Source: Sporosarcina sp. 6E9 (GTDB lineage: Bacteria; Bacillota; Bacilli; Bacillales_A; Planococcaceae). Taken from it: a stretch of DNA of 64,000 bases. Numbering within the stretch: the stretch's first letter is position 1; each line of letters opens with the position of its first letter. The notes under the pieces were generated by a model. That model saw nothing but the letters and a program-made list of their open reading frames with translations. It was not told the origin of the DNA and ran no database searches. Positions 7,931 through 16,660 of this stretch are shown piece after piece. The DNA lies in the NCBI RefSeq assembly GCF_017921835.1, contig NZ_JAGEMN010000001.1:365874-429873 (forward strand). The letters are read 5' to 3'. The position numbers and the translations under genes are program-made.

Positions 7931-8878
7931 ATGTTTCCATCATTTGAATCGATATTACCAATTTTACAACCTTCATTCTCTGCGGCTGATAAACAAAGGA
8001 AAAACACGAAAAAAAAGCAATTAATCACTAATATAGTTTTCGGTTTAATCATTATAGGGTTTTATTTATTAACGAAAAATATATTTATCGTCGCTTTTTC
8101 ATTGTTTTTCTGCATGTTTCTGAGGTCAATAGTTTTTAATCGTATGAATTATAAATTTAAAAAAACATATGCTGATTTGTTTATTACAAAACTAGTAGAT
8201 GCGCTATTTCAAAATTATAAATCGCCGGAAGATGACGGTGAATTTACCTACCATGCTACTTATAACCCAAATGAGCATATTAAAAAGAATGAACTATATC
8301 AAAGCAATTATTTTGGACAGAATTATATGGTAAGTGGTGAAGATTATATTGAAGGACAATTGGGATTAACGACTTTTAAACTATCAGAAATCCATGTGAT
8401 GGATTCGGGTGATAGTTCAGATGATAAGATAACAACTGTGTTTGAAGGGGTTGTATTTATTGCTGATTTTAATAATTTTTTTGAGGGAAGCACGTATATT
8501 TATAGACGAAAGTTTTTGGCTAACACACATGCACATGTTAAAAGCATAGGTGCATATAAGATTGAACTCACTGATCATGACTTTAATAAAGAATTTGTAG
8601 TCATGACAACTGATGACGTAGAAGCCCGCTATATTCTTTCTACAAACTTTGTACGTAAGCTCATGGAATACAGTCATACTACTGATGGAAAAGCAGAATT
8701 TACTTTTGTGGATAATAAAATGTTCATTTTTAGAAGAACAACAAAAGATCAATTCAGTGGTCAGCTTCACAATAGTAATGACGAAGCAAGATTAAGAGAA
8801 ATATATGATGACTTTTTGGAGTATTTTTCAATAGTCGATGAGTTAACACTTAATCGGCGAATATGGAGTAAGGCATAA
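7931..8878 (+). CDS. DUF3137 family membrane protein
   Basis: This 315-residue protein has two adjacent transmembrane helices (about 30-48 and 50-68) and a large cytoplasmic region. The passage IEGQLGLTTFKLSEIHVMD followed by TVFEGVVFIADFNNFFEGSTYIYRR is typical of DUF3137 proteins, which commonly sit next to LemA. Its start abuts the lemA stop codon, implying translational coupling. Function is unknown; the pairing suggests a membrane complex with LemA. Base composition is more AT-rich than its neighbours. Confidence 0.8.
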   Translation: MFPSFESILPILQPSFSAADKQRKNTKKKQLITNIVFGLIIIGFYLLTKNIFIVAFSLFFCMFLRSIVFNRMNYKFKKTYADLFITKLVDALFQNYKSPEDDGEFTYHATYNPNEHIKKNELYQSNYFGQNYMVSGEDYIEGQLGLTTFKLSEIHVMDSGDSSDDKITTVFEGVVFIADFNNFFEGSTYIYRRKFLANTHAHVKSIGAYKIELTDHDFNKEFVVMTTDDVEARYILSTNFVRKLMEYSHTTDGKAEFTFVDNKMFIFRRTTKDQFSGQLHNSNDEARLREIYDDFLEYFSIVDELTLNRRIWSKA

Positions 8879-8897
8879 TATCATTAATGGGAAAACA

Positions 8898-8937
8898 AGA
8901 GCCCCTTCCAACTTTTTGTTGAGAAAGGGACTTTTTC
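8898..8937. terminator. Terminator between converging genes
   Basis: An imperfect inverted repeat pairs GAGCCCCTTCCAAC with GTTGAGAAAGGGACT around a T-rich loop and ends in TTTTTC on the plus strand. It lies between two converging genes. Confidence 0.6.
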
Positions 8938-8939
8938 AA

Positions 8940-9332
8940 TTACTTGCCTTTTTCCATAATCGCAAAATAATTTTCTTCATAATCCGCAAAATTAAATACT
9001 CGAACTGAAGGTAAACTCATAATTTCACCAACTGTAATGTTTTGATTTGTTAAGTGGGTATGGAATTCATCAAGATTTTCAGTGAAAAAAATTAATGATG
9101 GTGTTCCGAGATATAATTCGGGTTGCATCTGCGCAATTAAGGCCTTATTGTGGAGAATTAACGCAGTTTCAGCCTCATTTGACGGGGCGATTTCAATCCA
9201 TTTCATACCCTGTCCGTTATCCTCTTCGGATTTCACGCTAAAACCTATGATTTCTGTCCAAAATTTTATAGCTTTATCTTGATTATTTACATACAACATA
9301 ATTTGACCGACTTTACTGATCAATACACTCAC
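8940..9332 (-). CDS. VOC (glyoxalase-like) family protein
   Basis: A 130-residue single vicinal-oxygen-chelate protein: VGQIMLYVNNQDKAIKFWTE at the start, then GMKWIEIAPS and, at the end, FNFADYEENYFAIME. These small proteins may be lyases, dioxygenases or drug-binding proteins. The first metal His is replaced by Gln (GQIMLYV), so enzymatic activity is uncertain. The start is ambiguous: the GTG at 9332 has only a weak ribosome site, and a TTG three codons on is possible. Confidence 0.8.
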   Translation of the reverse strand: MSVLISKVGQIMLYVNNQDKAIKFWTEIIGFSVKSEEDNGQGMKWIEIAPSNEAETALILHNKALIAQMQPELYLGTPSLIFFTENLDEFHTHLTNQNITVGEIMSLPSVRVFNFADYEENYFAIMEKGK

Positions 9333-9486
9333 TCTTTTTTAATCCAGAACTAATCATAATATAGCATAATTAATCTAATACTTTCGCTTATTAATATACG
9401 GATACTAAAATTAACATAAGATTTCGCTTTTTTTATAAACAAACATGTGATAAGATTCAGAATAAGCTTACAAGTTTTATGCATCC

Positions 9487-9537
9487 ACTAAATTTAAGGG
9501 GTATTGATAAGATTCTGTGGGACAAAGGAAATTTAGT
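9487..9537 (+). repeat. Inverted repeat in the leader of the sulfurylase-like gene
   Basis: ACTAAATTT and AAATTTAGT are perfect 9-base arms separated by 33 bases, ending 70 bases before the sulfurylase-like gene. It could close a leader RNA structure. No known riboswitch core was recognised. Confidence 0.4.
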
Positions 9538-9607
9538 AAGCAATATACGATTTGCCGTCCTTTAGTAAATCTAGGGCATGTGGCATGAATGGAGAGGAAT
9601 TGGGAGA

Positions 9608-11347
9608 ATGAGTGAAAACATGACAACGACAACAACAACAAAAAATAGGTTTGCGGACTATCCTCAGCAACCGCATGGTGGGGAATTAATCGATAAGGTT
9701 CTTACAGGTATTGAGTTGGAAGAGGCGGTAGTGCGCGCAAAAAGTTTACCCGCGATTATGGTGGACCTAGAAGCGGTCATTACGCTTGAAATGATTGCGA
9801 CAGGTGTATTATCACCCAATGAAGGCTTTATGAATGAAGTTGACTATAAATCTGTTCTTACTGTTGGCCGCTTGGCAAATGGATTGGTGTGGCCTGTCCC
9901 TTTAAGTTTTGCTCCAATCGGTAAACGAAACAGCGAAGTAGTGAAAACACTTTCAATTGGAGATGAAGTAGCGCTTTCTGATGAAAACAACGAACCAGTA
10001 GCAATTATGACAATAGAAGATATTTTTGAATATGATAAAGAATATCGTGCCTCTCATCTATTTGGCACAACAGATCGAAATCATCCAGGAGTTGACTCTA
10101 TTTATAGAAGAATGGGCGATACGTCACTGGGCGGGCCGATTAAGTTATTACGGAGAGTGGACTGGGGACCATTCGAAAAACTGCGTTTGGAACCAAAAGA
10201 CACTTGGCATGAGTTTTATGAAGAGAAGAAGTTTCGTTCAGCTGCCGGTTTTATTACGGGCGCTAATCCATTACACAGGGGCCATGAGTATATTCACAAA
10301 AACGCACTTGAAGAAATCGATGGCTTATTGTTGCAACCATTGGTTGAGATGGCAAAACGAGAATATACACGGCACGAGTTCCGGATGTTATCGTATCGTA
10401 GTGTGTTAGATACGTATTATCCAAAAGGACGTTCAATCCTTGCACCTCTTCGCGTGACTTATATTTTCGCAGGTCCGCGTGAAACTGTATTACACGCATT
10501 GATCATGAAAAATTATGGTTGTACGCATGCCTTAATTGGGAGAGACCACGCTGGGATTGGCGAATACTATGACAAGTATGCGAGTCATACTATTTTCAAC
10601 GAGTTTGATCCTGCAGAGTTGGGTATCGATGTTCGACTATTCCACGAGGTTTTTTATTGCACGCGATGCGATAGTCCTGGAACCGTTCAATCTTGTCCGC
10701 ATGATGAGCAATATCGTATTAATATTTCTGGCACAGGGATCCGCGAGATGCTTCGACACGGAATTATGCCACCGAAAGAAATTGTGCGTCCCGAGTCGGC
10801 ACGTATCGCAATTCAAGGGGTACAGCCGAAAGGACTTGACGAGAACGAAGTCGCCATTTCTCCTGTCGGAAAAACGATTAAAAGCATGTTCCCATTCTAT
10901 TTAGATAGAGTAAGACTAGGAGGACGAAAGCGTGTGACTCCGTTAACTGTGGAAGAGCTTACGAATCTTGATTTAGAAGAAGCGAACTTAGACGTGCGTT
11001 CCAATGCGGAACGCATTTACCGAGAAGTTTTCGAAGAGTTTAGTAGTGTAGGAGATACAAACCGGAATCTTCAGCCGGAATGGGTGGCAGATGCTCGGGA
11101 TGCGGTGCGGTCTCAACAACAAATGGTTATCCAAGACTTGGAAGAGAAAATAGCACAAGCACCAGCAGCAGCTTCCGATGAATTCATGTATCAAGATAAA
11201 GCCGAAGCGGAACGGGAACTAGAAGTTGCGAAAAAGATTCTTGCAGATATGCCGAAAGTTCTTCGTAAGGAAGATGTCGAATACCGAAGTTGGAACCTCT
11301 TGCCTTATAAACGCTACAGAGGCAGTGACGAACCGAACGATAAATAA
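9608..11347 (+). CDS. sat: ATP sulfurylase-like protein with altered active site and C-terminal extension
   Basis: This 579-residue protein has the ATP sulfurylase architecture: an N-terminal PUA-like domain, a catalytic nucleotidyltransferase domain and a four-ligand metal motif (CTRCDSPGTVQSCPHDEQY). The HxxH motif (HRGH, 223-226) and GRDH (GRDHAGIGEYYD) are intact. The sulfate-binding QxRN motif reads TGAN (217-220), so Gln and Arg are lost. A C-terminal region of roughly 150-170 residues has no P-loop and is not an APS kinase. GGAGAGG precedes the ATG at 9608; ATG 9620 is a fallback. No other cysteine-pathway gene is adjacent. The enzyme may be a genuine sulfurylase variant or a nucleotidyltransferase with another substrate. 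Confidence 0.8.
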   Translation: MSENMTTTTTTKNRFADYPQQPHGGELIDKVLTGIELEEAVVRAKSLPAIMVDLEAVITLEMIATGVLSPNEGFMNEVDYKSVLTVGRLANGLVWPVPLSFAPIGKRNSEVVKTLSIGDEVALSDENNEPVAIMTIEDIFEYDKEYRASHLFGTTDRNHPGVDSIYRRMGDTSLGGPIKLLRRVDWGPFEKLRLEPKDTWHEFYEEKKFRSAAGFITGANPLHRGHEYIHKNALEEIDGLLLQPLVEMAKREYTRHEFRMLSYRSVLDTYYPKGRSILAPLRVTYIFAGPRETVLHALIMKNYGCTHALIGRDHAGIGEYYDKYASHTIFNEFDPAELGIDVRLFHEVFYCTRCDSPGTVQSCPHDEQYRINISGTGIREMLRHGIMPPKEIVRPESARIAIQGVQPKGLDENEVAISPVGKTIKSMFPFYLDRVRLGGRKRVTPLTVEELTNLDLEEANLDVRSNAERIYREVFEEFSSVGDTNRNLQPEWVADARDAVRSQQQMVIQDLEEKIAQAPAAASDEFMYQDKAEAERELEVAKKILADMPKVLRKEDVEYRSWNLLPYKRYRGSDEPNDK

Positions 11348-11361
11348 ATTATTTCGCCTAC

Positions 11362-11400
11362 ACATCCACCAATCTGATTTTCCGGTTGGTGGATGTTTGC
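11362..11400 (+). terminator. Terminator-like hairpin
   Basis: ACATCCACCAA pairs perfectly with TTGGTGGATGT, but the T-tract is short (TTTGCG). It lies just after the sulfurylase-like gene. Confidence 0.6.
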
Positions 11401-11464
11401 GTTGAGTTCTAACTTTTCCGGAATGAGGGCTATACTACAAGTAACATGAAGGAGAGTGAATGTA

Positions 11465-11677
11465 ATGAAGGAATTCAAAGTGACTTACTTTTTTGATGAG
11501 GAGCACTACATAAGAAGATTTATTCATACGGAATCACAAGAAGAAGCTGAAAAACGTATTCAAAGTGAACGTGATCAATACATTTCATTCACCGATAGTC
11601 GTGGGATTTATCATGAGTTGAATACAAAGGATGTCAGGGTGATTCAGGTCGCTGAATACCACAGAGTAGATAAATAA
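11465..11677 (+). CDS. Small hypothetical protein
   Basis: This 70-residue protein begins MKEFKVTYFFDEEHYIRRF and contains EEAEKRIQSERDQYISFTD. The beta-alpha-beta-like pattern is shared by many small Bacillales proteins of unknown role; I cannot name the family. The start at 11465 is preceded by AAGGAGAG at 8 bases; the GTG at 11456 overlaps that site. A terminator follows. Confidence 0.7.
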   Translation: MKEFKVTYFFDEEHYIRRFIHTESQEEAEKRIQSERDQYISFTDSRGIYHELNTKDVRVIQVAEYHRVDK

Positions 11678-11681
11678 TAAA

Positions 11682-11718
11682 GGACCTCAACCAGTTTTGA
11701 ATCTGGAAGAGGTCTTTT
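11682..11718. terminator. Terminator between converging genes
   Basis: GGACCTCAACCAG pairs with CTGGAAGAGGTC apart from an AA/AA internal mismatch, followed by TTTT. It probably serves both flanking converging genes. Confidence 0.7.
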
Positions 11719-11722
11719 AATC

Positions 11723-12640
11723 TTATGGCAGTTCATTTCCAGCAGCTAGATAAATTTCATACCATTCTTCGCGGGTTAAAATGATGTCTGTTGCTTTCGC
11801 AATACTTGCTAGCCTTTCAGGGTTCATCGTCCCCACAACCGGTTGAATTTTGGCTGGATGACGTAAAATCCATGCAATGGCGATTGCCGACTTGGTGACT
11901 TCATATTTATCGCTAATTTCTTGAAGTTTTGCATTTAACGCTGGGAATTGTTCATGATCAATGAATACTCCTTTAAAGAAACCGTGTTGAAAAGGGGACC
12001 ATGCTTGAATAGTCATATTGTTCAAGCGGCTATAGTCTAGAATACTGCCGTCACGATCCATCGAATTTTCAAATTTTGTGTTCATCTGAATGCCAGCGTC
12101 AATCATACTTGTGTGCATGATACTGAACTGCAGTTGATTAACGATTAAGTCCTGTTGAACGTATTTTTTCAATAGTTCGATTTGCATCGGGTTATGATTG
12201 CTTACTCCAAAATGGCGTACTTTTCCACTTTTCTCTAATTCTGAAAAGGCTTCTGCGACTTCTTCTGGTTCGACAAGGGCATCAGGACGGTGAAGGAGAA
12301 AAACATCGATATAATCCGTTTTTAGTCGTTTAAGGCTCTCGTCAACAGACGACAAAATATGTTCCTTTGAAAAATCGAAATAACCTTTTCGGATACCCGC
12401 TTTTGTTTGTATGAACATTTTTTCACGAATTGTCGGATTCATGTCAATGGCATCTGCAAAAATCTTTTCCGATTCTCCGCCAGCGTAAATATCGGCATGA
12501 TCAAAGAAGTCTACGCCGACATCTAATGCATTATGTATCACGTTTGCAGCTTCACTCTTCGATAGTTTTCCCATGCGCATACAGCCAAGTGAGATAGCCG
12601 AGACAGTCAACTCGGAAGTGCCTAATTTCATATTCTTCAA
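11723..12640 (-). CDS. Aldo/keto reductase
   Basis: A 305-residue NADPH-dependent oxidoreductase of the aldo/keto reductase superfamily, close to the E. coli YdhF type. The catalytic tetrad is visible: Asp47 and Tyr52 in FFDHADIYAGG, Lys80 in FIQTKAG and His117 in FLLHRPD. The C-terminal cofactor region has IQPVVGTMNPERLASIAKA. The physiological substrate is unknown. The TTG start has AGGGA 8 bases upstream. It is a single-gene unit. Confidence 0.88.
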   Translation of the reverse strand: MKNMKLGTSELTVSAISLGCMRMGKLSKSEAANVIHNALDVGVDFFDHADIYAGGESEKIFADAIDMNPTIREKMFIQTKAGIRKGYFDFSKEHILSSVDESLKRLKTDYIDVFLLHRPDALVEPEEVAEAFSELEKSGKVRHFGVSNHNPMQIELLKKYVQQDLIVNQLQFSIMHTSMIDAGIQMNTKFENSMDRDGSILDYSRLNNMTIQAWSPFQHGFFKGVFIDHEQFPALNAKLQEISDKYEVTKSAIAIAWILRHPAKIQPVVGTMNPERLASIAKATDIILTREEWYEIYLAAGNELP

Positions 12641-12862
12641 TAAAATCCCTTCTTTCTATATAGATACTATCAATAGTATACCATTATTAGTATGGAATTT
12701 AGCGCAGTTCATGCTATAATGTTTTTGTGTGAATAATAATTAATGTGTTTGTAAGCGTATAAGTGATTTTCATAGGCAAACGGATAGCTAGATCCCGTTC
12801 TCGAATAACAGCATCTTAGAAGATTACTACAAACGTATTTAATAGAACGGAGAAGTGCTTAT

Positions 12863-13696
12863 TTGTTACATTATAAAACGCATATTTTAAGCCCGTCACA
12901 TGAGTGGGTCGTATTTCTCCACGGACTCGGTGGCAATTCAAATATTTGGTACAAACAAGTGAAGGATTTTAAAAAAGAATTTAATTTACTGTTCATTGAT
13001 TTAAAAGGTCACGGTGGTTCGGTTGATTATAAACCTGAGTTGCTTAAGTATACATCTGAGGGAATTGCGCAAGATGTTGTTAATGTTTTGGATTTCTTGT
13101 CGATTAAAAAAGCTCATTTTGCAGGAATTAGTTTAGGTTCGGTCGTGTTGCATAGTTTGCATATTCACGCGCCACATCGTATAAAGAGTATGGTTTTGGG
13201 CGGCGCGATTATTCGATTTACGAAGATGGCGAAAATGCTGTTGAAAACAGGCGATATGATTAAAGGATTTGTGCCATATATGTGGCTCTATAAACTATTT
13301 GCATGGATTCTTATGCCGAAAGAACATCACAAACTATCGAGGAATTTATTTATCCGTGAGGCGAAAAAGCTTAGACGGAAAGAATTCATCCGCTGGTACA
13401 AGTTTGCCTCCACAGTACCTGAGATATATCCGCTAGTTGATACTGAGAAGAATGTCATTCCCAAGATTTATATTATGGGAAGTCAAGACTATATGTTTAT
13501 CGGTCCTGTTAAAGAAGATACGGTGAAAGACAAAGCCGCAACTGTCCATGTCATTGATAAATGCGGTCATGTTTGCAACATCGAAAAACATAATGAATTC
13601 AATCAGGTAGCGCTCAACTTCTTTAATGGAAGAGTGCAAGTAGAAGAAGAGAAAGCGACCGTTTCAAAACCAGTTAGGCGTTATGTGACAATTTAA
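12863..13696 (+). CDS. Alpha/beta hydrolase
   Basis: A 277-residue alpha/beta hydrolase. HGLGG (20-24) is the oxyanion-hole motif, GISLG carries the nucleophile Ser90, GSQDYMF carries the acid Asp, and CGHVCNIEK carries the catalytic His. The region between core strands 6 and 7 has an inserted helical cap (about 110-180). The substrate is unknown; the fold suits an esterase or lipase. The TTG start has GGAGAAG 7 bases upstream. TGCTATAAT at about 12711-12719 is a good extended -10, implying a leader of roughly 135 bases. Confidence 0.85.
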   Translation: MLHYKTHILSPSHEWVVFLHGLGGNSNIWYKQVKDFKKEFNLLFIDLKGHGGSVDYKPELLKYTSEGIAQDVVNVLDFLSIKKAHFAGISLGSVVLHSLHIHAPHRIKSMVLGGAIIRFTKMAKMLLKTGDMIKGFVPYMWLYKLFAWILMPKEHHKLSRNLFIREAKKLRRKEFIRWYKFASTVPEIYPLVDTEKNVIPKIYIMGSQDYMFIGPVKEDTVKDKAATVHVIDKCGHVCNIEKHNEFNQVALNFFNGRVQVEEEKATVSKPVRRYVTI

Positions 13697-13708
13697 TAGT
13701 GGGAAATC

Positions 13709-13741
13709 TAAGCTTGCCATTTTGAATGGCAGGCTTTTTTC
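13709..13741 (+). terminator. Rho-independent terminator
   Basis: AAGCTTGCCATT pairs with AATGGCAGGCTT around TTG and is followed by TTTT. It ends the hydrolase gene. Confidence 0.75.
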
Positions 13742-13818
13742 ATTCAATAACCATATTATAATAAAATTCTTCATGGGCATACTTTAAGTATTCATTTAGC
13801 GTGGGAGGATTTTACTTG

Positions 13819-15489
13819 ATGACAATTGAAAACGCGATATCCATTTTTGCATTAGGTGGCATTAATGAAATCGGGAAAAATATGTATGTATTGCAATGCG
13901 AAGACGACATTATTGTAATTGACTGCGGTTCCAAATTTCCAGACGAAACATTAATGGGCATTGATTTGATTATCCAGGATATTTCATACTTGAAGGAAAA
14001 TCAGGATAAGATACGGGCTTTGATTGTCACGCATGGTCATGAAGATCATATCGGTGGAATCCCGTATTTATTAAAACAAATCAATATGCCGATTTATGCA
14101 TCCCGCTTAACATTAGGATTAATCGAACTGAGGATAAAGGAACATGGGCTTTTACGTCAAACTGAGTTGCAAATGATTAATGGCGATTCAAAGTTGGATT
14201 TTGGAACAGTACAGGTTGAGTTTTTCAAAACCAACCATAGTATTCCAGATTGTCTGGGAATTGTGTTCCATACACCGCAGGGAACAGTGGTCCATACGGG
14301 TGATTTCAAATTTGACTTAACGCCTGTTAATGATGAGTATGCGGATATTCATAAAATGGCCGAAATCGGGCGTAAAGGCGTTCTGCTTCTATTATCTGAA
14401 AGTACCAATGCGGAGCGTCCAGGTTTTAACCCTTCGGAACGATTAATAGGCGAACATATTGAAGCGGCATTTAGTACAGCGCGCAGGAAAGTTTTTATCT
14501 CGACGTTCGCATCTAATGTGCACCGAGTCCAGCAAGTCGTCGACGCGGCGGTAAAGACAAACCGTAAACTTGCGCTTCTCGGTCGAAGCATGGTGAATGT
14601 GGTATCGGTTGCTTCGGAACTTGGTTACTTAACAATTCCTGAAGGCATGCTCATAGAGAAATATGAAATAAGTAGAATGGATCCCGAGCGTGTCGTCATT
14701 CTTTGCACGGGAAGCCAAGGCGAACCGATGGCAGCTTTGTCGCGGCTATCTAGTTCGAATTTCCGTCAAGTAGAGGTGTTGCCCGAAGATACAGTTATTT
14801 TTGCATCCTCGCCGATTCCGGGAAATGAAAAAAGTGTGTCACGTGTGATTGATAACCTTTATCTGCTAGGAGCAAATGTGATTTACGGTTCCGGAAGCGC
14901 GACAGGTATGCATGTTTCAGGACACGCTTGTCAAGAAGAGTTAAAACTGATGTTGACATTAATGAAACCGAAATATTTTATCCCGATTCACGGAGAACAT
15001 AGAATGCTCCACCATCACAAACGATTAGCTGAAGCCGTTGGTGTGGATGGCGAGAACATATTCGTGATCAATAACGGCGATGTGGTTGATTTGGCCGATA
15101 AGACAGCTCGCCAAACGCGAAGTATTCAAGCGGGACATGTTTTCGTTGATGGTCTTGGTATCGGGGATGTGGGGAATATTGTGTTACGTGATCGCAAACT
15201 TCTATCTGAAGAAGGCATGCTTGTAATTGTCGTTAAGATAAATAAATCGGATGGCCAACTCATTGCCGATCCAGATACGATCTCTCGCGGTTTCGTCTAT
15301 AGCCGAGATGCGGAAGAGTTGATGAGTGAAGTAAATGAATTAGTTGTTGAAACGGTTTCTTTGCTAAAAAATGCCAATGGAAACCGTCAGCACATTATGA
15401 GGCAAAGTATTAGAAAAGACGTGGATACCTTTTTATATGCTCGCACAAAGAGGAGACCGATGATTCTACCGATTATTATTGAAACGTAA
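13819..15489 (+). CDS. Ribonuclease J
   Basis: A 556-residue beta-CASP metallo-beta-lactamase nuclease for RNA maturation and decay. THGHEDH (71-77) is the metal motif, TGDFKFD carries a further Asp ligand, FASNVHR and HTSGH-like HVSGH follow, and the tail ends KRRPMILPIIIE. The sequence resembles RNase J1 (RnjA) more than J2, whose metal motif is degenerate. Neither known context (rpoY for rnjA; the dap genes for rnjB) is present, so this may be an additional paralogue. GGAGG lies 10 bases before the ATG, and an adjacent TTG at 13816 is an equal alternative. Confidence 0.88.
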   Translation: MTIENAISIFALGGINEIGKNMYVLQCEDDIIVIDCGSKFPDETLMGIDLIIQDISYLKENQDKIRALIVTHGHEDHIGGIPYLLKQINMPIYASRLTLGLIELRIKEHGLLRQTELQMINGDSKLDFGTVQVEFFKTNHSIPDCLGIVFHTPQGTVVHTGDFKFDLTPVNDEYADIHKMAEIGRKGVLLLLSESTNAERPGFNPSERLIGEHIEAAFSTARRKVFISTFASNVHRVQQVVDAAVKTNRKLALLGRSMVNVVSVASELGYLTIPEGMLIEKYEISRMDPERVVILCTGSQGEPMAALSRLSSSNFRQVEVLPEDTVIFASSPIPGNEKSVSRVIDNLYLLGANVIYGSGSATGMHVSGHACQEELKLMLTLMKPKYFIPIHGEHRMLHHHKRLAEAVGVDGENIFVINNGDVVDLADKTARQTRSIQAGHVFVDGLGIGDVGNIVLRDRKLLSEEGMLVIVVKINKSDGQLIADPDTISRGFVYSRDAEELMSEVNELVVETVSLLKNANGNRQHIMRQSIRKDVDTFLYARTKRRPMILPIIIET

Positions 15490-15520
15490 GGTTGCGAGGC
15501 TAAAAGGCTACTCGCATAAA

Positions 15521-15557
15521 AAAAGCAACTACCCCAATTGGAGATAGTTGCTTTTGT
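15521..15557. terminator. Bidirectional terminator
   Basis: AAAAGCAACTA pairs perfectly with TAGTTGCTTTT. A/T tracts flank both sides, so it suits both the RNase J gene and the converging wall-protein gene. Confidence 0.8.
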
Positions 15558-16481
15558 TTAATCTAAGATTTTTATCTTCACTGTTCGCCGTCCCCAGTTA
15601 AGGGCATCCGCTTTGTGCTGTATGAATACGTCGATAATGTTGCCTTTTATGGCGCCGCCGATATCGCCTGCGATGGCTTCGCCGTAGCCTTCAACCCAGA
15701 CACGTGAACCGAGTGGAATAATGTTCGGATCTACTGCAATCACTTTTTGGTTCGGGTTGGATCGTAAATCGATTCCTGTATAGGTTACGCCCGAACAACC
15801 TTCGCAATATGCAGTATATGCGGTTGCAGTCATTGTCATCTCTCGTCCACCCGTACTCACTGGTGCGGATTTTGCTGCTGCTGGTTTAGCCTTCACTACT
15901 GCTGGTGCAGCTTTCGCAACGACTGGTGCAGATGCAGTTGTAGTTGACGTTGCCAGTGGTACTTTTATCTTTGTCGGATGTAATTCAATATTCGTCGCTA
16001 TTATTGAACTCTTTTCTCCGCTGACTATTAATTGATCATTTGGAAAGATTAAGTAACTCGTAATCTGATTCCATACAATTAAATCATTCAATGAAATATC
16101 TTGATCTTTAGCAATCTTCGAGAGTGTATCGCCTTTTTTAACCGTATACTTTTTGACTTCCTCTTTTGCCTTAACCTTAACCGCTTTCATCTTAACCTCT
16201 ATCGACTTAATCTTAATCTCCTGACCTGGGTGAATCAGATTGTTATTAAGCTTATTCCAAGATATTAAATCTTCAACGCTCACATCTTTCTTCTTGGCTA
16301 TCGCCCATAATGTATCACCAGGTTGCACTTGATAAATGGTTGTTGAAGATTCCGGCTCCGATTGAAACACTAGATCAGCATCAAATTCGGCTATGGGTAG
16401 CGGTAGTGCGGATACTTGTTCACTGACAAAGCTTATTGCCAGGGTTGAAATAATCGCAAACACAATAATGTATTTTTTCAT
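15558..16481 (-). CDS. LysM and 3D-domain cell-wall protein (YocH-like)
   Basis: This 307-residue exported protein has a signal peptide (MKKYIIVFAIISTLAISF onward), two LysM peptidoglycan-binding modules (YQVQPGDTLWAIAKK and YTVKKGDTLSKIAKD), an Ala/Pro/Lys-rich linker and a C-terminal 3D domain (TATAYTAYCEGCSGVT, then VIAVDPNIIPLGSRVWVEG, then GDIGGAIKGNIIDVF) whose three Asp give the family its name. It is probably a peptidoglycan hydrolase or lytic transglycosylase. The start at 16481 is chosen for GAGGAGG upstream and the proper signal peptide. It is divergent from katE and has a structured leader of about 140 bases. Confidence 0.87.
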   Translation of the reverse strand: MKKYIIVFAIISTLAISFVSEQVSALPLPIAEFDADLVFQSEPESSTTIYQVQPGDTLWAIAKKKDVSVEDLISWNKLNNNLIHPGQEIKIKSIEVKMKAVKVKAKEEVKKYTVKKGDTLSKIAKDQDISLNDLIVWNQITSYLIFPNDQLIVSGEKSSIIATNIELHPTKIKVPLATSTTTASAPVVAKAAPAVVKAKPAAAKSAPVSTGGREMTMTATAYTAYCEGCSGVTYTGIDLRSNPNQKVIAVDPNIIPLGSRVWVEGYGEAIAGDIGGAIKGNIIDVFIQHKADALNWGRRTVKIKILD

Positions 16482-16560
16482 ACTAATAAACTTCCTCCTC
16501 GTTTTTAAAAATAGTGACATATCAACTAATCGATAGTTCACATGTGCCCATTTTCATTTC

Positions 16561-16622
16561 CCAAAAGCACCTCTTGGCGATGGAGAGATGTTATTTCTCT
16601 ACGAATAGTTGTAGCCATGGCT
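16561..16622 (-). other. Structured 5' leader of the LysM/3D gene
   Basis: Downstream of the promoter the leader contains the perfect palindrome GTAGCCATGGCTAC (16610-16623), a stem GAGAGA/TCTCTC and a stem CCAAGAG/CTTTTGG. I looked for a c-di-AMP riboswitch core, since such genes are often under it, and did not find one. The structure may affect stability or translation. Confidence 0.35.
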
Positions 16623-16629
16623 ACTAGAA

Positions 16630-16659
16630 TATATACATTTAAGTGTTTGTCGCTAGCAA
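16630..16659 (-). promoter_or_regulatory. Sigma-A promoter of the LysM/3D gene
   Basis: Reading the minus strand, TTGCTA (16654-16659) and TATATA (16630-16635) are 18 bases apart. This gives a leader of about 140 bases before the start at 16481. Confidence 0.55.
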
Positions 16660-16660
16660 A

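Noticed and set aside
8940..9332. Functional partner of the dioxygenase operon
   Set aside because: This small VOC protein is on the other strand, separate from mhqR, and lacks the first metal-binding His; shared fold alone is not evidence of a link.
16561..16640. c-di-AMP riboswitch before the LysM/3D gene
   Set aside because: Wall hydrolases often have one, but the conserved core could not be found in the leader.
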